Shown: positions 28,238-38,158 of the stretch, piece after piece
How the letters are laid out: each line of letters opens with the position of its first letter
How positions within the stretch are numbered: the first letter of the stretch is position 1
From: CAVPDG01 sp963702535
Lineage (GTDB): Bacteria > Chloroflexota > Anaerolineae > Anaerolineales > UBA4823
Direction: 5' to 3'
Assembly: GCA_963702535.1 (NCBI GenBank)
Contig: CAVPDG010000011.1
Coordinates: 186,001-250,000, forward strand
DNA length: 64,000 bases
The notes under the pieces: model-generated
What the model saw: only the letters and a program-made list of their open reading frames with translations
Told to the model about the DNA's origin: nothing
Databases searched by the model: none
Made by a program: the position numbers and the translations under genes

Positions 28238-28975
28238 ATGGCTGCACTTGGTATCAACCTAGGATATTTCCTCTTCCAGGTATTCAATTTTTGCATTGTG
28301 CTTGTCTTGCTCTATGCCTGGGCTTACAAACCAATCCTGAAGATGCTGGAAAATCGCAAGCAAAAAATTGCCCAGGGCTTAGAGGATGCACGTATTGCAT
28401 CTGAGGCGCGCGCCAATGCTGAAGAAGAAGCCCGGCAGATCATAGCCAAAGCCCAGGCTGAGGCGAACCAGAAAGTGCGCGAGGCTACCGATCGCGCCGA
28501 TCTTGCCGCGCGTGATGTCCTGGCTAAAGCAGAAGTGGATGCTGCCAAGATCCGCGACGACGCGCGCGCCGAAATCGCTCAGGACCGAGACCGGGTGCTG
28601 GCAGATGTGCGTGGTCAGATCGCAGCGTTATCGATGGCTGCCGCGCAACGGTTGATCGGTGATGCGATGGATGAAAAACGCCAGCGTGCTTTGATCGATG
28701 AGTTCTTCTCGGGTGTAAAAGCGGGCAAGGTTGTGGTACTGGAGAGTTCCGCCCTCGCCGGAGCCTCGGCAGAGATCACCAGCGCATTGCCTCTCACTCC
28801 TGACGAGCAAGAAACCGTCAAGCGCGATATCCTCTCGAAAGTCGGCAGCCAGGCTACGGTAACATTCCGGGTTGATCCGGCAATCCTGGGCGGACTGGTT
28901 GTCCGGGTTGGGGATAAAGTATTGGATGGCTCTGTTTCCGGTCAGCTTGAGGCGATGCGCCAGAATCTTCGCTAG
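28238..28975 (+). CDS. atpF: ATP synthase b subunit fused to a delta (OSCP) C-terminal domain
   Basis: A 245-residue protein. Residues 1-30 form the single membrane helix of subunit b (YFLFQVFNFCIVLVLLYAWA) and about 30-165 a long charged coiled coil (EEEARQIIAKAQAEANQKV). Residues about 170-245 match the end of subunit delta, with PLTPDEQETVKRDIL and the conserved DPAILGGLVVRVGDKVLDGS. A separate atpH is not needed. A fused b-delta stator is known from several actinobacterial and Chloroflexota operons, in differing orders. A strong terminator follows and no alpha, gamma, beta or epsilon genes are seen. Confidence 0.9.
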   Translation: MAALGINLGYFLFQVFNFCIVLVLLYAWAYKPILKMLENRKQKIAQGLEDARIASEARANAEEEARQIIAKAQAEANQKVREATDRADLAARDVLAKAEVDAAKIRDDARAEIAQDRDRVLADVRGQIAALSMAAAQRLIGDAMDEKRQRALIDEFFSGVKAGKVVVLESSALAGASAEITSALPLTPDEQETVKRDILSKVGSQATVTFRVDPAILGGLVVRVGDKVLDGSVSGQLEAMRQNLR

Positions 28976-29018
28976 AAACCTACGCACCGGATCTCAGCTT
29001 TCATTTTGCGCTTACCTG

Positions 29019-29064
29019 CCATGCAATATCCCGGCGCGCTCGGGGTGTTGCATGGTGTTTTTTT
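29019..29064 (+). terminator. strong intrinsic terminator after the F0 genes
   Basis: CCATGCAATATCCCG (29019-29033) pairs along 15 positions, with G-U pairs, with CGGGGTGTTGCATGG (29041-29055), followed by TG and a T7 tract. It closes the operon after the b-delta gene, before murE. Confidence 0.92.
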
Positions 29065-29078
29065 GAGGTTTTTGGTGA

Positions 29079-30709
29079 ATGACTTTGTTATTGTCTGATC
29101 TTGTCACGGTATTAAGCGAGGATTTGATCGAGTTCAAGCTCGGCGGTGACCTGGGTGCTTCGGATGCAGGCTCGCGAGCGTGTGACGGGTCTGGTGTTCG
29201 ATTCCAGGCAGGTTCGTCCTGGTGAATCTCTTCGTGGCTTTTCGCGGCGGAAGCACGGATGGACACACATTCATTCCGGATGCAATAAGGCGCGGCGCAG
29301 CAGGCGTGGTGGGTGAGATCGGCATCGACCTGCTAGCAGTTCCATATTTGCAGGTGCGGGATAGTCGCCTGGCGCTGGCGAAGTTATCTGCAGCGTTCTA
29401 CGGTTACCCATCCAGAAAAATGAAGGTGTTGGGAGTCACGGGTACCGACGGCAAGACGACCACATCCACCCTGATCTATCAGATTCTGAGAGCTGCCGGC
29501 TTTGCTACGGGGTTGATCTCGACCGTGAGCGCTTTAATCGGCGATCAGGAGCTCGACACCGGTTTTCATGTGACTACGCCTGAAGCCACCGAAATCCAGG
29601 AATACCTGGCGAAGATGGCGGCGCAAGGGACGACGCATGTCGTGGTTGAGGCTACCTCTCACGGATTGGCGCAACATCGCGTATCTGCCTGCGAATTCGA
29701 TATTGGCGTAGTGACGAATATCACGCACGAGCACCTGGATTATCACGGCAGCTACCAGGCATATCGGGCGGCAAAGGGCAGGTTATTCGAGCTGATGGCG
29801 CGTACGCCACCCAAGCCGGGTATCTCCCAACACCTTGCGGTGATCAACCGCGATGATGCCTCTTACGAATTTTTGAACGGTCTGATCAAAGATATCAATA
29901 CCGCATCTGCTCAAAAAATCCAAACCTTCACCTATGGCTTCGCTACTGAAGCAGCGTGTAGGGCTGAAGAGATCAAGATCGCTGCTGAGGGGTTAAAATT
30001 TCAGGCTCGGATTGATGGCAGGACATTCCCGATTAACACCAGATTGAGTGGTAGGTACAATGTCTCCAACTGCCTGGCGGCAATTACGGCAACCTATGCA
30101 GGCTTGGGAATCGCAGTTGAGGCAATCCAGACCGGCATCGCCTCCATCGAGGGCATTCCGGGGCGGATGGAATGGATCAATTTAGGTCAGGATTTTCTTG
30201 CGGTCGTCGATTTTGCTCACACACCGCATGCTTTGCGGCAGGCGCTGGCAGCTGCAAAGGGGATACTTGAAGGCAGACATGGCAGCGGCAGGATTATCTG
30301 TGTCTTCGGCTCGGCTGGTCTGCGGGACCGCGCCAAACGCAGGATGATGGCAGAGGTTGCGGTCGAGCTTGCCGATAAATCCATTTTCACCGCCGAAGAT
30401 CCGCGGACCGAGTCGTTAGAGGATATTCTGGCAGAGATGGCTGCTGGAGCGCAGTGGAAGGGCGCAAAGGAAGGGATAGACTTCTGGCGCGTACCTGACC
30501 GTGGCGACGCATTGCGGTTTGCCGTAGAAATGGCTCGCCCAGGGGATCTGGTGATCGCCCTGGGCAAGGGTCACGAAAAATCGATGTGTTTTGGGGATAT
30601 CGAATATCCGTGGGACGATCGGACCGCCATGCGGGCGGCGATCGCCGGGTTATTGAATATCCCGGGTCCGGAGATGCCCTATCTGCCTACGGGCAGAAGG
30701 GCGGATTAG
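29079..30709 (+). CDS. murE: MurE-type UDP-MurNAc-tripeptide ligase (two frame breaks near the start)
   Basis: An ATP-dependent Mur ligase that adds the third amino acid to UDP-MurNAc-L-Ala-D-Glu in the cytoplasm. Seen are the N-terminal motif GLVFDSRQVRPGELFVAF (after correction), DGHTFIPDA, the P-loop GTDGKTTTS, TSHGLAQHR, SGRYNVSNCLAA and DFAHTPHALR. The usual diaminopimelate-recognition motif DNPR appears as EDPRTE, so the third residue may not be meso-diaminopimelate; L-ornithine is known in relatives, but this is inference. Two single-base insertions, between about 29130 and 29165 and at 29227, separate ATG 29079 from the main frame. Corrected length is 542 residues. It ends two bases from the stop of pnp on the other strand. 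Confidence 0.88.
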
Positions 30710-30711
30710 AG

Positions 30712-32920
30712 CTAGCGCCTGCCCCCGCTGCGCCGGTCGTCGCGCCGGTCTGAGCGGTTACCTCCCCGCTGCCCTCCGCCACTTGGGCGGCCTCCGCCGC
30801 GCTTATCGCGCTGCTGAGCTTCTTCCGCGGTCCAGCCTTCGAGCACAGCTTGCCGGGAGAGCCTGATTTTCCCCTGGTCGTCGATACCGGTAACCATCAC
30901 GGTCAGCTCATCGCCTAAACGCGCGACATCTTCCACTTTTTCAATCCGCTCGCTATCAAGCTGGGAAATGTGCACCATCCCGTCGATATTGGGCAGAATT
31001 TCTACAAATGCACCAAAGTCGGTCACGCGCACAACTCTTCCGGTATAGATCCGTCCGATCACCGGCGTCTCTGTCAGCGCTTCAACACGCTCAACAGCCC
31101 GGCGAGCGCTCTCGCCATCGGCAGTGGCAATGAAGACGGAACCGTCTTCCCCAATATCGATCTTTGCGCCGGTTTCTTCCTGAATGCTGCGGATCACCTT
31201 TCCACCCGGACCGATAACGGCGCCGATCTTGTCGACCGGGATGTGGACCACCGTGATGCGCGGCGCATGCGGCTTGAGATCCGGGCGGGGTTGTGCTATC
31301 GTACCGGTGATCTTCTCCAGGATCGACAGCCGCGCCTGCTGCGCTTGATTTAGCGCTTCCGACATGATTTGCGACGTGACGCCCTTGATTTTGATGTCCA
31401 TCTGCAGGGCTGTGATGCCCTTCTGGGTGCCAGCGACCTTAAAGTCCATATCGCCAAGATGATCCTCTGAGCCGAGGATATCGGTCAGCACGGTATAACG
31501 GTCGTCTTCTTTGATTAATCCCATGGCTACGCCGGCGACCGGGGCTTTAATCGGCACGCCGGTATCCATCAGCGCCAGGGTCGATCCGCACACGGACGCC
31601 ATCGAGGAGGATCCATTGGAAGAGAGCACCTCGGAAACTAACCGCAGCGTGTAGGGGAATTCGTGCTCGCTCGGGAGAACGGGCAGCAGAGCTCTCTCTG
31701 CCAGTGCGCCATGCCCGACATCCCGCCTGGATGCTCCGCGTAAAGGCTTCACCTCACCGGTGGAGAAGGGAGGGAAGTTGTAGTGGTGCATATAGCGCTT
31801 GGATTCGGAAGGCGACAGGCTATCGATCTCCTGGGCTTCGCGCGGAGTCCCGAGCGTTGCCAGGGTGAGGACCTGGGTCTCGCCGCGCGTGAATAAGCCG
31901 GAGCCATGCGCGCGGGCTGACATCGATCTCGCACCAGATGGGGCGGATTTCCGTTGCTTTGCGCCCATCCGGGCGCAGACCTTCCTCCAGGATGCGCTTT
32001 CTTACCACGGATTTGAGCGCCTCGTCGAAGGCGGTTTTTACACTCCCCACCTTGGTCGCGTCGTCCCCTGCGAACTCTTCGATGGCGGCTTTCTGTAAAT
32101 CTTCGATCGCCTGGTACTGGCGAGACTTGTTATACGGCTGGGCGAAGATTTCCTGCAGGGGGGCCGTTACCTTTGCATAAATCGAGGCAATCATGCTCTC
32201 CTCGATGCTGTAAGGGACATACTCGCGCTTTGGCTTGCCGATCTTAGACGCCATCTCCAATTGGACCTGGATCAAGGATTGGATCGCAGAGTGTCCAAAC
32301 TCGAGGGCGCTTACGATGATCTCCTCGGTGACCTCTTGTGCTCCGCACTCAACCATGATCAAAGCCTCCTGAGTGCCTGCCAGCCGCAGGTCCAGGTCTG
32401 AGTATTCCATGTCGGCAAAGGTAGGATTGAGGATGAACTCTCCCTCGATCCGACCCACACGTACGGCACCCACTGGACCGCCCCAGGGGATATCTGAAAT
32501 CATCAGGGCGGCGGAGGCGGCATTTACTGCCAGGACATCGATCGGGTTTTCACCATCTGTGGAGAATGAGTACAGGATCACCTGAACATCATTGCGCAGG
32601 TCCTTGGGGAAAAGCGGGCGCAGCGGGCGGTCAGTAAGCCGCGCTGTGAGGATGGCTTCTTCGGTAGGACGACCCTCACGGCGAAAGAAGGAACCGGGAA
32701 TACGCCCTCCGGCATACATCCGTTCTTCATAATCTACGGTGAGCGGAAAGAAGTCCTGGTTTGTCCGAACTTCTGAGCTCATGGTCGCCGCGGCAAAGAT
32801 CATGGTATCGCCTAGCCGCACAGTAACCGCTCCACCCGCCTGGCCGGCAAGCTTGCCGGTCTCGAAGGTGAGCGTCTTTGTCCCAATGGTGGTAGAAAAA
32901 TTATGGGATTCTGGTTTCAT
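30712..32920 (-). CDS. pnp: polyribonucleotide nucleotidyltransferase (one frame break)
   Basis: The 3'-5' phosphorolytic exoribonuclease PNPase of the RNA degradosome. The two RNase PH domains are seen (GRIPGSFFRREGRPTEEAIL in the first; RAHGSGLFTRGETQVL and SSNGSSSMASVCG in the second), then a KH domain (IGAVIGPGGKVIRSIQEETG) and an S1 domain (GRVVRVTDFGAFVEI), with a Gly/Arg-rich tail. An extra base at about 31908-31918 splits the frame between the PH domains; correction gives 735 residues. ATG 32920 with AGGAG upstream is preferred over a longer opening. rpsO precedes it, as in many bacteria. Confidence 0.95.
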
Positions 32921-33101
32921 TTCTATTTTCTCCTGTTTTTTTCCCACCTGGTTAGGGACTGAGAGCTGCCGAGAACCTCCTTCAAGTCCTGTTATCGGCA
33001 ACTTTCAATACCCAACCGGCGGGCTGTGGAAATTAATATAAGCGATCTACAAACGGATCGCTCCTTTCTCTTGGGTTGCAGGTTATCGTTGGAAGAAAGC
33101 A

Positions 33102-33137
33102 CCGAGCAGATGGGAAGACTGTCACCATTCTGCTCGG
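33102..33137 (-). promoter_or_regulatory. stem-loop in the rpsO-pnp intergenic leader
   Basis: CCGAGCAGA (33102-33110) pairs with TCTGCTCGG (33129-33137), extended by TGG/CCA after a bulge. It lies between rpsO and pnp in the RNA of both. In E. coli a hairpin at the same place is cut by RNase III and serves pnp autocontrol; the same role here is inference from position. It could also be a weak terminator for rpsO. Confidence 0.6.
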
Positions 33138-33147
33138 CCCGAATTCC

Positions 33148-33420
33148 TTATTTGCGTCGGATCCCCAGTTTATCTGTGAGCGCGATGTAGCGCTGAAAAT
33201 CCCTGCGACGAATGTAGGCTAACAAACGCCTCCGCCGTCCAACCATCTTCAACAAACCCCGCCGGGATGACTCATCGTGCTTGTTCGTCCGTAAGTGGGT
33301 TGTTAACTGGTTGATCCGGGTAGTAAGGATTGCGACCTGTACCTCGGGTGAGCCTGTATCGTTCCCGTGCCGGGAGTACTCCCGAATAACACTGCCTTTT
33401 GAATCTTTATCGATTGACAT
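33148..33420 (-). CDS. rpsO: ribosomal protein S15
   Basis: A 90-residue small-subunit protein that binds 16S rRNA at the central three-way junction. Typical segments are RHGNDTGSPEVQVAILT, INQLTTHLRTNKHDESSRRG and KMVGRRRRLLAYIRRRD with the C-terminal LGIRRK. Length is exactly that of the family. It has its own promoter upstream with a leader of about 80 bases, long enough for the autoregulation seen for S15 elsewhere, though no pseudoknot was worked out. Confidence 0.97.
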   Translation of the reverse strand: MSIDKDSKGSVIREYSRHGNDTGSPEVQVAILTTRINQLTTHLRTNKHDESSRRGLLKMVGRRRRLLAYIRRRDFQRYIALTDKLGIRRK

Positions 33421-33510
33421 GACATCTGCCTTTTCTTATAAGTTTTGCTCTGCAGGTCTCCAAATCAACAGTCCAAATGAACCGCTGAAAGGGCTAGTCA
33501 CAGCGCGCCG

Positions 33511-33519
33511 ATTATACCA
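33511..33519 (-). promoter_or_regulatory. extended -10 promoter of rpsO
   Basis: The minus strand reads TGG-TATAAT, an extended -10 element, 91 bases before the rpsO ATG. No good -35 box is seen, which fits an extended -10 promoter. Confidence 0.65.
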
Positions 33520-33577
33520 TAATGGTCTGAATTTAACGTGATCAGATTGTGCATCGAATGGCGAGGAGATTAGCGAG

Positions 33578-34384
33578 TTACTTGCGAGCCTCTCGTAGGG
33601 CTTGCTTAAGACTTTCCTGGAGGTCGGGAGGGAATTCACCCAGCAGCTTGCGAATTAATAAAGCTGTATCGGGATTATCCGGCGAGTTCAGCGACTGGCG
33701 CAGTAAATACGCCGTTTCCTTCGGTGAGCGGAGCGCAAGCGCGGCGAGGGCATCCAGAACATCTGCGCGGACCTGCAGCGGCGCCTTGCGGGTATAGGGC
33801 GTCATGAGCTGAAGGATTTGGGGGAAATTATCGTAATCGTGTAGAGTCAGCAAGGTGTGAATGGCGTACAAACCGATTTGTTGCTCGCTGTTGACGTTGC
33901 TCTCCAGCCACGCCTCTATTTTTTGATAAAGTGCACCTGGATTTTCCTTGCTCACTCGAACCAGGGCAAGCTGGAGTATCACTGGAATCAAGCGCTGCTC
34001 AGGGTTCGCAGTAAGCCATGCGTGAATGGTATTCAAAATGACATCAGCATCCTGCGGTGGGAGCGAGCCGAGCAGAAAGGCGGCTATCTGGCGGGTTTCC
34101 AACGACTCTTCAGCCCATAGACCGTTAATCAATTCCAGGGTTTCTTTTGGGTACTCGTGGGCTAAGGGCTGGAGCTCAAGCTTAAGCTGCTGGATTACGG
34201 GTTTGGGAACATTGTAAGTCCTCAATAAGGGTGGTGGTTCACCGGCTTGACCTGAACGATGGGCGCGATTTGAATAGAGCTCCAGGAGATCGGTGAGTGC
34301 ATGTGTAAACCTCGCCGGTTGACCGTAGAGCTCAGCCAACTCATCGATCTGATGATGTAACCGTGCCGGATATATCGCTGGCAA
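33578..34384 (-). CDS. helical-repeat (HEAT-like) protein of unknown function
   Basis: A 268-residue soluble protein that I do not recognise with confidence. From about residue 70 it is a run of paired helices of 35-40 residues each (ETRQIAAFLLGSLPP, RLIPVILQLALVRVS, QIGLYAIHTLLTLHD, QVRADVLDALAALALRS), like HEAT or AlkD-type repeats that bind protein or DNA. No catalytic residues are obvious. The start is a TTG at 34384; the frame is open further upstream without an ATG, so the N-terminus is uncertain. It lies between the LOG-family gene and rpsO on the same strand. Confidence 0.6.
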   Translation of the reverse strand: MPAIYPARLHHQIDELAELYGQPARFTHALTDLLELYSNRAHRSGQAGEPPPLLRTYNVPKPVIQQLKLELQPLAHEYPKETLELINGLWAEESLETRQIAAFLLGSLPPQDADVILNTIHAWLTANPEQRLIPVILQLALVRVSKENPGALYQKIEAWLESNVNSEQQIGLYAIHTLLTLHDYDNFPQILQLMTPYTRKAPLQVRADVLDALAALALRSPKETAYLLRQSLNSPDNPDTALLIRKLLGEFPPDLQESLKQALREARK

Positions 34385-34451
34385 TGGATGATCCTGAATC
34401 CCGATCGAAATCCTGGGGGAATTATTCGAGAGGCTGGAACTATTGCTTAGA

Positions 34452-34994
34452 TTAAACCGAGCCCGCGGTATTCAGCGCGTCGAGCGCTGCCTGGCTATTT
34501 TCGGCATAGGTGAGTAAATCACGGTATTGGACGGGTATGAAAGCGCCCTGCATTTTGTAGAGGGTTTCCATGGTCTGTTTCCACCCAGCGCCGACGAGGA
34601 TGATCGGGCGCGGGGTGATTGCCTGGCTCTGAACGTGCGACCATACCTCGGCAATCTCGGCGAGCGTCCCGATCCCACCCGGCATCGCGATCGCAGCGTC
34701 ACAGCTATCGATCAGGGCAAATAAGCGTTGCCGTAGCGTCGGGTAGCGGCGCTCCTCTTTTACCCAGGGGTTGGCGCCAACCGGTCTCCACCTCTCGATC
34801 TCTTCGCAGGTCATGCCGATGACATGTCCGCCGTTTTCTGCTGCACCGCGAGATGCCGCCTCCATGACGCCGATATAACCTCCGGTCTGTATGGTATGCC
34901 CGGCATTTGCGAGTAATGAGCCAAGCAGATAAGCTTCCTGGTAAACAGGATCGCCAGGTTTGGCTTGCGAGCCTCCAAAGATAGTAACTATCAT
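34452..34994 (-). CDS. LOG-family nucleotide 5'-monophosphate phosphoribohydrolase-like protein
   Basis: A Rossmann-like protein of about 180 residues of the LOG/TIGR00725 group, often named possible lysine decarboxylase. Characterised members cleave the N-glycosidic bond of nucleoside 5'-monophosphates, including cytokinin types. It has VTIFGGSQAKPGDPV at the start, the GGYIGVMEAASRGA loop and the phosphate-binding signature MPGGIGTLAEIAEVW. The start at ATG 34994 with GAGG upstream gives the family N-terminus; the open frame begins earlier inside the mazG region. Which nucleotide it acts on is unknown. Confidence 0.8.
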   Translation of the reverse strand: MIVTIFGGSQAKPGDPVYQEAYLLGSLLANAGHTIQTGGYIGVMEAASRGAAENGGHVIGMTCEEIERWRPVGANPWVKEERRYPTLRQRLFALIDSCDAAIAMPGGIGTLAEIAEVWSHVQSQAITPRPIILVGAGWKQTMETLYKMQGAFIPVQYRDLLTYAENSQAALDALNTAGSV

Positions 34995-35014
34995 ATTTGC
35001 CTCGCTCGCTCCAC

Positions 35015-35348
35015 TTAAGCTGGTGTTGCGGGTGAATCCGCAGGTTGGTCCCACTTCCGTTGGTAGTTCTGCTGTAGTTTGTCCAGAATCGCCTTTTCAA
35101 GGTCGATCTGGGCAAGGCTGGCGATCTGCAGCAAGTACAAGAGCAACATCAGCCAGCTCCGCTCCCAGCGCCTGTTTGTCTGGAGTTGGCTCGTCTTTCC
35201 ATTGAAAGTGTTCCAACACCTCGGCTGCTTCAAGGCTGAGTGAAATCGCCAGGTTCCTCAACGTTTGCGGTCGCCGGCTTTCGGGTGTATACCAGCCTTG
35301 AGCAAGGACAAAGGCGTGCATTAAATCGGTGAGCTCTCGGATATCCAT
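35015..35348 (-). CDS. MazG-like nucleotide pyrophosphohydrolase (one frame break)
   Basis: A 110-residue all-alpha NTP pyrophosphohydrolase of the MazG-like or dCTPase group, which clears unwanted (d)NTPs to monophosphates. The motif SLEAAEVLEHFQWKD supplies the paired acidic residues EAAE, and after correction ELADVLLYLLQIA supplies the second metal-binding set. An extra base at about 35143-35147 breaks the frame in the middle. ATG 35348 lies only eight bases after a TATAAT with a TTGACC at 17 bases, so the message is probably leaderless. It heads a run of minus-strand genes towards rpsO. Confidence 0.82.
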
Positions 35349-35356
35349 AGGGATTG

Positions 35357-35385
35357 ATTATATAGGGCAATTATGGAATGGTCAA
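35357..35385 (-). promoter_or_regulatory. promoter of mazG-like gene (leaderless message likely)
   Basis: On the minus strand TTGACC (35385-35380), 17 bases, TATAAT (35362-35357). Only eight bases separate the -10 box from the ATG at 35348, so transcription should begin at or within a few bases of the start codon. Confidence 0.8.
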
Positions 35386-35496
35386 ATCCGTTTGCGCCCC
35401 TGGTGTCCCATGTCTTCGCAAGGCTAATCTTAGAAATCCCGGATTGTGGATTAAAATTAGCGTGGAATCAAATTCTGATGGGATGCAAATCTTGAG

Positions 35497-38158
35497 ATGT
35501 TGATCGCGCTGACTCACGAGCAAGCTGATTTTGACGCCCTGGCGTCCCTGCTTGGGACACATTTGCTAGACGAGCGTGTTGTCCCTGTTATGCCGAGGAA
35601 AACCAACCGGAACGTGCGCGCATTCTTGACAATTTATGGCGCCGATTTACCGTTCATGGATCCGCGCGATCTTACCGGAACGCCTATCGAAGCAATTACG
35701 CTGGTCGACACGCAATCTGTTGTCAGCGTAAAGGGCATGCACGAAGCCACGCGCATGCGTGTCATCGATCACCACCCGCTGCGGGATGACCTACCCTTGG
35801 ATTGGGATATCACAGTTTCGGGGACGGGCGCGAATACGACCCTGTTCGTAGAAAACCTCCAGGAGCGTGATTTACCGTTAACAACGATCCAGGCGACGCT
35901 GCTCTTGATGGGCATTTATGAAGATACCGGCTCCCTGACCTATTACAGGACAACACCTAGAGATTTGCGTGCAGCCAGTTATTTGTTGGAGCAAGGTGCT
36001 AGCCTGCAGATCGCAGCAGATTACCTGAATCACCCGCTCTCAGAAGGGCAACAGGATCTGTACGATCGCTTGCGCACCAGCGCCGATGTGATCAATGTGC
36101 ATGGGTTTACCGTGATCATCGCCGCGGCTGAGTCTCGCGGGATGGAAGAGGAAATTTCCACGGTTGCGCATAAGCTGAGAGACTTGCTGGATCCGGATGC
36201 GCTATTTGTCCTGGTGGATATCAAAGGCGGTGTGCAGCTTGTAGCCCGTTCCACAAGCTCCAATATCGATGTGGCTGAGATTGCCGATCAATTTGGCGGC
36301 GGGGGGCATGAACGCGCGGCGGCTGGGTTGATCAAGGACCGATCATCAAGCGAGATACGTGATGAGTTGAAGCGGTTATTGCCAGATCTGGTCCGTCCAT
36401 CCGTGACCGTTGGGCAGATCATGTCGACGAGCCCACATTTGGTATCGCCGGACACGATGGTCAATGAGATTGCTAAGAGTATGCAGCGCCTGGGATATGA
36501 GGGCTTTCCTGTGGTGGAAGATGGACGAGTGATTGGATTGCTCACTCGCCGCGAAGTTGACCGCGCCACAGCCCATAACCTGCCTTTCAACGTGCGCAGG
36601 TTGATGGATCCCGGAGAATTTACAGTGGAGCCCGGCAATTCAATTGATCATCTGCAGCGAATCATGACTGAGACGGGTTGGGGGCAAATTCCCGTGATCC
36701 ATCCAGATACCGGTGAGATCATCGGGATTGTGACCCGCACCGACCTGATTAAAAGCCTCACCCAGCAGCCGCATGTGCCCGGCAGGCAAAATCTTAGTAG
36801 CCGTTTGCAAGAAACCCTGCCGCAGGCGCGATTAGCGCTGCTCCAGGCTGTCAGCCAGGTGGCTTATAACCAGCGCTTACCCCTTTACCTGGTGGGTGGT
36901 TTCGTGCGCGATCTGCTGTTGGATTATCCCAGCCAGGATTTTGATCTTGTTGTGGAGGGGGATGCGATTGCGCTGGCGAAGGCGCTTGCTCACCAATATG
37001 GTGGGCGTGTGACGAGCCATTCTCGAATTCGGCACAGCGAAGTGGCATATCGACAAGCAAGAGATGGACAATCGGCTCCACACTGGCAAAGCCAGCGTTG
37101 AGGTCCGATCAGACCGGTTTTTGCAATCTGATCTTCCGGATAGCCTGGACTTCGTTTCGGCGCGTACTGAATTCTATACGTATCCCACAGCTCTACCCAC
37201 AGTTGAGCGGGGTAGCATCAAATTAGACCTCCACCGGCGTGATTTCACGATCAATACGCTGGCGTTGCGACTGGATGGTCACCATTATGGAGAGCTGCAC
37301 GATTACTGGGGCGGGCTATTGGACCTCCGTCACGGTATCGTGCGTGTCCTTCACTCGCTCTCGTTCATCGACGATCCTACACGTATCCTGAGGGCGGTGC
37401 GCTTTGAGCAGCGTTTTGCTTTTAACATCGAGAGACGGACACGTGACTTGTTAATGGAGGGCAGGTCGCTGATTAATAAGGTCTCGGGAGATCGCCTGCG
37501 TCACGAATTGGACCATATCCTCTCCGATGCAAAAGTGATTCAGATACTGTGGCGCTTGCAAGAGCTGGATGTGCTGGCGGGTATACATCCTGCCCTGCTC
37601 TGGGATACCTGGCTTTCTGATAAGTTCGGGTTGGCGCTGGATCATCCTCCCGGCGCGGAATGGGAAATGAGAGCGACGGACAGCGTACAGAACACCCGGG
37701 ATTTATTCTATATTCTCTGGTTTATCCGGTTAAAGCCTGAGCAGTCCAGCAGTATCCATGTCCGTCTTAAATTCTCTGCCGCGCTGGGAGGCAAGATATT
37801 CCATGCCAGTCGTCTGTTCCAACAGTCCCCGGATCTGAGGGGCGCCCAAGCGAGCAAGTTGACTGAAATGCTGAAAGGTATACCTGCGCTTGCCATCTAT
37901 GCAGTCTACCTGGCCAGTGAGGATGCCCTTGTGAAGGAGCAGTTGTTAACCTATGTTACAACCCTGCAGCGGATAAGACCCTCTGTCAGCGGTGACGATC
38001 TGCGAGCGCGCGGTTTGCAACCAGGACCCCAATACCGGCGCATCCTCGATGAGCTGCGGAGAGCCCGGCTGGATGGTAAGGTAAGCAGCCGGGAGCATGA
38101 GTTAGAGCTTCTGGAAAAACTGATTGAACTGGTTAAGCATGGAACGTCAGAACCATAG
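35497..38158 (+). CDS. tRNA nucleotidyltransferase with N-terminal DHH phosphoesterase and two CBS domains (one frame break)
   Basis: An 886-residue multidomain protein. Residues 1-300 form a DHH/DHHA1 phosphoesterase unit (EQADFDALASLLG, DTQS, VIDHHPLRDD, and GGGGHERAAAG). Two CBS domains at about 310-430 (MSTSPHLVSPDTMVNEIAK and MDPGEFTVEPGNSIDHLQR) should bind adenine nucleotides. The class II nucleotidyltransferase part has LVGGFVRDLLLD, the metal pair of DFDLVVEGDA, LHRRDFTINTLAL and DDPTRILRAVRFEQRF. Such DHH-CBS proteins are known in Aquifex-type and deltaproteobacterial A-adding or CCA-adding enzymes. A doubled A at 37026-37027 breaks the frame before FGTAKWHID. The tRNA genes here lack encoded CCA and need such an enzyme. 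Confidence 0.9.
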
